This document shows, one piece after another, positions 8,001 to 10,410 of a stretch of DNA of 10,410 bases (positions are counted from its first letter, which is position 1; each line of letters starts with the position of its first letter). The notes beneath the pieces were generated by a model that ran no database searches, was not told the origin of the DNA, and worked only from the letters and a program-made list of their open reading frames with translations. The stretch is from Bacteroidales bacterium (lineage in GTDB: Bacteria > Bacteroidota > Bacteroidia > Bacteroidales > Bacteroidaceae). The DNA lies in assembly GCA_030523385.1 (NCBI GenBank), contig JAUNIV010000064.1, forward strand, positions 1 through 10,410, given 5' to 3'. A program made the position numbers and the translations under genes.

Positions 8001-8477
8001 AAGTTCGATACTAAAATTTCCGTCAAAGTCGGTTATGGTTCCGTTGGTTGTTCCTTTTTCCAATATGGTGGCTCCTATCACCGGCTCACCGTTCTCGTCT
8101 TTCACCGTACCCGTCACTACCTTCTTCGGTGCATTTGCTGCGGGACGGGCCGTTTCCTTAAATATTACAATAGATTTGGATGACACCACGTCATATTTCA
8201 ATCCTTTTCCTTTCAACACATCGTCCAGTGTTTCTGTCACCAAGGCATTTTCTTTAGACACCGAAATGTTTCTTTCTTCGTCTATCACAGCGTTACGATA
8301 AGAAAAGCGGTAAGTGGTTTGCTTTTCTATTTCCTTAAAGATTTCTTTGAGGGAAGCCTGCTGAACATGTATGGTTACGCGTTGCTGCTCCTGTGCCCAC
8401 GATGCGACACAACCAAATAGCGACAGCAACACAAGCACGGCATATTTCCTCAAGTCAAGATGTTGATGTTTTTTCAT
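5088..8477 (-). CDS. SusC/RagA-family TonB-dependent transporter with an N-terminal STN domain
   Basis: This 1129-residue outer-membrane transporter imports glycan oligosaccharides using TonB energy. I start it at the ATG of positions 8477-8475 because MKKHQ...VLVLLSLFGCVASWA is a good type I signal peptide with likely cleavage after Ala28. The frame stays open to an ATG at 8660, but the extra 61 residues do not resemble a signal peptide and cross the leader. Domains in order: STN (about 33-106), carboxypeptidase-regulatory-like beta-sandwich (120-190, with GEPVIGATI and VSYVGY), TonB box EVVVTGY (198-204), plug (about 211-322, with LYIIDGVP and ASIYGSRAANGVIIITTKKG), then the 22-strand barrel ending in a terminal Phe. 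An EF-hand-like DLDGDGYIT lies at 950-958, typical of the family. It is the first gene of the operon, 24 bases before susD; the BT1763-like position suggests levan. Confidence 0.96.
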   Translation of the reverse strand: MKKHQHLDLRKYAVLVLLSLFGCVASWAQEQQRVTIHVQQASLKEIFKEIEKQTTYRFSYRNAVIDEERNISVSKENALVTETLDDVLKGKGLKYDVVSSKSIVIFKETARPAANAPKKVVTGTVKDENGEPVIGATILEKGTTNGTITDFDGNFSIELPADATMQVSYVGYAEQELKVDKQSVFNISLSENTELLGEVVVTGYTTQRKADLTGAISVVSMADIEKQNENNPMKALQGRVPGMNITADGTPSGATTIRIRGVGTLNNNDPLYIIDGVPTKSGMHELNGNDIESIQVLKDAASASIYGSRAANGVIIITTKKGKEGQLKINFDASVAASMYTNKMEVLNAKEYGQAMWQAYVNEGQDPNTNALGYKYDWGYDANGYPQLNSISMSKYLDSANTVPAADTDWFDETTRTGVIQQYNVSVSNGSEKGTSFFSLGYYKNLGIIKDSDFERFSARMNSDYNLIGKVLTVGEHFTLNRTSEVQAPGGFLQNVLQFNPSLPVYDINGEYAGPVGGYPDRENPLARLERNSDNRYTYWRMFGDAYLNLNPFKNFNIRTTFGLDYAQKAQRIFTYPITEGTVANDKNAVEAKQEHWTKWMWNAVATYNMEVGKHRGDVMVGMELNREDDVYFSGYKEEFSILNPDFMWPDAGSGTAQAYGSGEGYSLVSFFGKLNYTYNEKYLLSLTLRHDGSSRFGKNNRYATFPSISLGWRLSRENFMSNISWLDDLKVRASWGQTGNQEISNIARYTIYVPNYGVTESGGQSYGTSYDIVGSNGGSILQSGFKRNQIGNDDIKWETTTQTNLGVDFSVFDQSLYGSFDWFYKKTTDILVEMAGIAAMGEGSTQWINAGEMKNQGVELNVGYRKTTSYGLKYDINANISTYRNEITALPATVAANGTFGGNGVKSVIGHANGSQVGYVADGIFRSQAEVDNHAVQEGAGVGRIRWRDLDGDGYITEADQQWIYDPTPAFSYGLNLYLEYKNFDFTMFWQGVQGVDVISDLKKETDLWSGLNIGFLNKGKRLLDAWTPNNPNSDIPALSRSDLNNEKRVSTYFVENGSFLKLRNVQIGYNVPKSVAQKMKMERLRFYISAQNALTIKSKEFTGVDPENANYGYPIPLNLTFGVNVGF

Positions 8478-8730
8478 GCTACGTTTTTTTAAAGTTATTA
8501 CTCTGTTTTTTAGTTTTCCTTGCAAGTTTGCCAGTAAAGACAGAGGTTTCCGTACAAAGTACCGAATATTTTTTGTGTTATAAAACATATTTTGAAAATA
8601 TTTGAGGAAATGCAAAGGAAAGCAGGATCTGTCATCAATTGACAAAGGGGCGAACCCCATGTGTCCACCCCTTCAGAATAAAATGAAGCCGTAATAATCT
8701 ACGGATACAATGATGATATCACGCTTGATT
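8478..8730 (-). promoter_or_regulatory. susC operon leader with candidate promoter and inverted repeat
   Basis: This 253-base gap must hold the operon promoter unless transcription reads through from the ATPase gene. ATATTTTGAAAATAT at 8587-8601 is a perfect 7-1-7 inverted repeat. On the minus strand, positions 8561-8555 read TACTTTG inside the small repeat GTACAAAGTAC (8552-8562). This resembles the Bacteroides -7 element TAnnTTTG but is one base short, and the -33 position offers only TTTT, so the promoter call is weak. If used, it would give a leader of about 70 bases. Loci of this type are usually switched on by a hybrid two-component system that senses the sugar; none is in the window. 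Confidence 0.4.
8641..8665 (-). terminator. Candidate terminator hairpin of the ATPase gene
   Basis: GACA at 8641-8644 pairs with TGTC at 8662-8665, and GGGG at 8647-8650 pairs with CCCC at 8655-8658. In minus-strand RNA this gives a GGGG stem capped by a UUCG loop, followed by CCCCUUUG. There is no long U-tract. AAGGGG at 8645-8650 could instead pair with CCCCTT at 8668-8673. A second small hairpin, CCGTA/TACGG at 8689-8704, lies closer to the ATPase stop and on the minus strand is followed by a T-rich stretch; either could end the transcript. Confidence 0.3.
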
Positions 8731-10410
8731 TCAAATTTCTTCCATCCTCATCAGTTCCCATCCGGCAAACTGTAGGATGATTTTGTGCAGTCGAGTCCCT
8801 TGACGCAATGCCTCCACGCGCGGTGCCTTGGCATATCCTTCCATTTGTTCTACGGCCTGTTGCCATTGCGCTTCCGCTTGGGCTTCATATTCTTTCTTTG
8901 GCAGATACTTCAGTTCCAATATATAGCTGTGTTCTGCCTGATAATGCGTCATGTTCGGCAACAGGAAGAAATCGCAATATCCATGATTCAATTCGAGTTC
9001 GGGAGCCGTCAAGTAATAATCATTCAAGCTCAGGTATGCCATGAAGAAGCCTTGTATGCTCCGTTCGCCCTCGATACTATCACGTACGGAAGACACATTC
9101 CGGTAGGCATCGGCCATGTAGCGGAGAGTATCTTCCCATCGGCCATCGAATGCCATGTCATAATACATATCGGTCAGTTCCGACAGGCCGACATCGCATT
9201 TCGACTGGTAGTTTTCCAGCAAATACTCGTAGTATTGTTTGCGGACATTGTTGTTAGGAATGCCTAAGATGAGCTTGCTTCCCCTCGTCCCTTTGATGGT
9301 CAGCATACCGTAGTAGAAAAGCAGGCTGGGAAATATCTCCGCTTTGACCAGTTCTTTGGCAGGGAATGACTCATACAGTTCCGCCACAATCTGTCCCTTT
9401 TCGATTATCTTCTGGATAACCCCTTTCCGGTCTCCATCAATACGGTCGAATTGAAGCAACTTCTTCAGTTTGCTGTAGTCGGTCTTGGTGTTCGGATCCA
9501 ACATCTTCTTGGGAGCACGTCCGGAATCGATATAATGGCGCAGATAGTAAAGCACCATGTCGCAGTTGAATACCCGTATATCACTCTTCAAGCAATCTTC
9601 AGCAAAGCAATAGTTGTCATACCAGGGCTTCATCTCCTCAATCATAGCCTCCACATCGCAGTCAGCCGGCAGCTTCCCTGCATCCTTGTAGTAGTTGAAC
9701 ATTGTGCGCACATCCTCCGTACTGAATCCCAACATCTTATCCAAAAGCGGATGGGTCGATACGTTCCACCCGATATTGAAGCCACTCGTCAGGTCATCGA
9801 GGGTTACCGGGCTTACTCCTGTCATAAAGATGCGTTCGAATGTTCCTTTGAACTTCTTGAATACATCCCTGTAGAAACCGCTGGCATGGGTGATGGCGTG
9901 ATACACTTCTTCGCCCTTTTCATTCAGTACTACATTCGTGAAGTTATCATATTCGTCTATAATCAGATAGAGCGGAATCCTCAATCGGGTTGCATTGTTG
10001 CGGATTAAGTCCAACTTGGTATAGGCCGATTTCGCCGCGAAGAGTTCGGTCACTATGGTTTCGGGATAATCGTCCTGATAAGTACGCATGAAGTCATCGA
10101 GCATCACTCCGAAATATTCCGTAAAGTTTTCCTCCAGATTATCAATGGAGCCTCCAATGTGTGAAAAATCCAGATAGAGCACCTGATACCGCCCTTTCAA
10201 CGGAGTAGGATGACTTCCAACCCAAAGGTTGCCGAACAATTCGTCAAACCTATGCATCATCGCTTTGTCATAATAGGCCCTCATCATGCTGATAAAAAGG
10301 CTCTTGCCAAACCGCCTCGGACGGATGAAGAACAGGTTTCTCGGCTGATCCTCCAGTACAGGAAAGAACATTGTCTTATCCACATAATACAAGTTCTGTT
10401 CCCTCACCGA
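8731..10410 (-). CDS. AAA-ATPase-like / PD-(D/E)XK nuclease-like protein (DUF1703 type), 5' end cut off
   Basis: At least 559 codons are visible and the frame is open at the right edge. The first possible start, a GTG at 10407-10405, is probably an internal Val, because the family normally begins some 15 or more residues before the YYVDKT motif. Numbering from that GTG, the AAA-ATPase-like domain (Pfam AAA-ATPase_like) has the family's modified P-loop RPRRFGKS at 29-36, lacking the first Gly of a classical Walker A, a Walker B LYLIIDEYD at 146-154, and the FMTGVSP motif at 194-200. The C-terminal PD-(D/E)XK domain (PDDEXK_9/DUF1703) keeps Asp479 in GYCDFFLLP and Glu498-x-Lys500 in ILELK, so the nuclease fold looks intact. 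The cellular role of this family is not established. It lies 253 bases upstream of susC on the same strand with no visible link to fructan use, and is probably a separate unit. Confidence 0.87.
   Translation of the reverse strand, partial: SVREQNLYYVDKTMFFPVLEDQPRNLFFIRPRRFGKSLFISMMRAYYDKAMMHRFDELFGNLWVGSHPTPLKGRYQVLYLDFSHIGGSIDNLEENFTEYFGVMLDDFMRTYQDDYPETIVTELFAAKSAYTKLDLIRNNATRLRIPLYLIIDEYDNFTNVVLNEKGEEVYHAITHASGFYRDVFKKFKGTFERIFMTGVSPVTLDDLTSGFNIGWNVSTHPLLDKMLGFSTEDVRTMFNYYKDAGKLPADCDVEAMIEEMKPWYDNYCFAEDCLKSDIRVFNCDMVLYYLRHYIDSGRAPKKMLDPNTKTDYSKLKKLLQFDRIDGDRKGVIQKIIEKGQIVAELYESFPAKELVKAEIFPSLLFYYGMLTIKGTRGSKLILGIPNNNVRKQYYEYLLENYQSKCDVGLSELTDMYYDMAFDGRWEDTLRYMADAYRNVSSVRDSIEGERSIQGFFMAYLSLNDYYLTAPELELNHGYCDFFLLPNMTHYQAEHSYILELKYLPKKEYEAQAEAQWQQAVEQMEGYAKAPRVEALRQGTRLHKIILQFAGWELMRMEEI

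Noticed and set aside
7212..8183. 323-codon open frame on the + strand inside susC
   Set aside because: It lies antisense to the STN/plug region of a clear SusC protein. Its translation has no domain or signal peptide and reflects the codon bias of the real gene.
8555..8593. A full Bacteroides -33/-7 promoter upstream of susC
   Set aside because: The -7 element is one base short and no TTTG lies 19-21 bases upstream, so I kept it only as a weak candidate in the leader entry.
10405..10407. GTG as the start codon of the ATPase gene
   Set aside because: The frame continues to the window edge and the family has conserved residues before YYVDKT, so the true start is probably outside.
1..10410. 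tRNA, rRNA, CRISPR array, insertion sequence, attachment site
   Set aside because: No cloverleaf, regularly spaced repeats, transposase or terminal inverted repeats were seen on either strand.

Overview
The window looks like a Bacteroides-type chromosome (phylum Bacteroidota). The evidence is a SusC/SusD outer-membrane pair, lipoprotein signal peptides with acidic residues after the cysteine, leaders without a clear Shine-Dalgarno sequence, and an AAA-ATPase/PD-(D/E)XK gene of a type common in this group. The genus is an inference from gene content; the species cannot be read from the sequence. All five genes lie on the minus strand.

Layout in transcription order (right to left): positions 10410-8731 hold an ATPase/nuclease-like gene that is cut by the window edge. 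Positions 8730-8478 are a leader that may carry the ATPase terminator and the promoter of the next operon. Positions 8477-286 are a tight four-gene operon with gaps of 24, 27 and 11 bases: a SusC-like TonB-dependent transporter, a SusD-like binding lipoprotein, a DUF4960 surface glycan-binding lipoprotein, and a glycoside hydrolase family 32 (GH32) lipoprotein. Positions 285-1 are an AT-rich region with repeated TATCAAA motifs and a long hairpin that is probably the operon terminator.

The four-gene order and families match the core of the Bacteroides thetaiotaomicron levan locus (BT1763-BT1762-BT1761-BT1760), whose products assemble into a surface glycan-uptake complex (the levan utilisome). 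By analogy, the GH32 enzyme would cut fructan at the cell surface, the DUF4960 protein and SusD would hold the chains, and SusC would import the oligosaccharides with TonB energy. Levan as the substrate is inferred from synteny and from the conserved spacing of the catalytic residues; it is not proved here. The exo-acting fructanase, inner-membrane fructose importer, fructokinase and hybrid two-component sensor expected for a complete locus are not in the window.

I see no RNA genes, CRISPR array, insertion sequence, frameshift or broken gene. The main system is a known one. The less explained parts are the repeat-rich flank at 150-246, a near-identical 19-base element on both sides of the operon, and the ATPase/nuclease neighbour.
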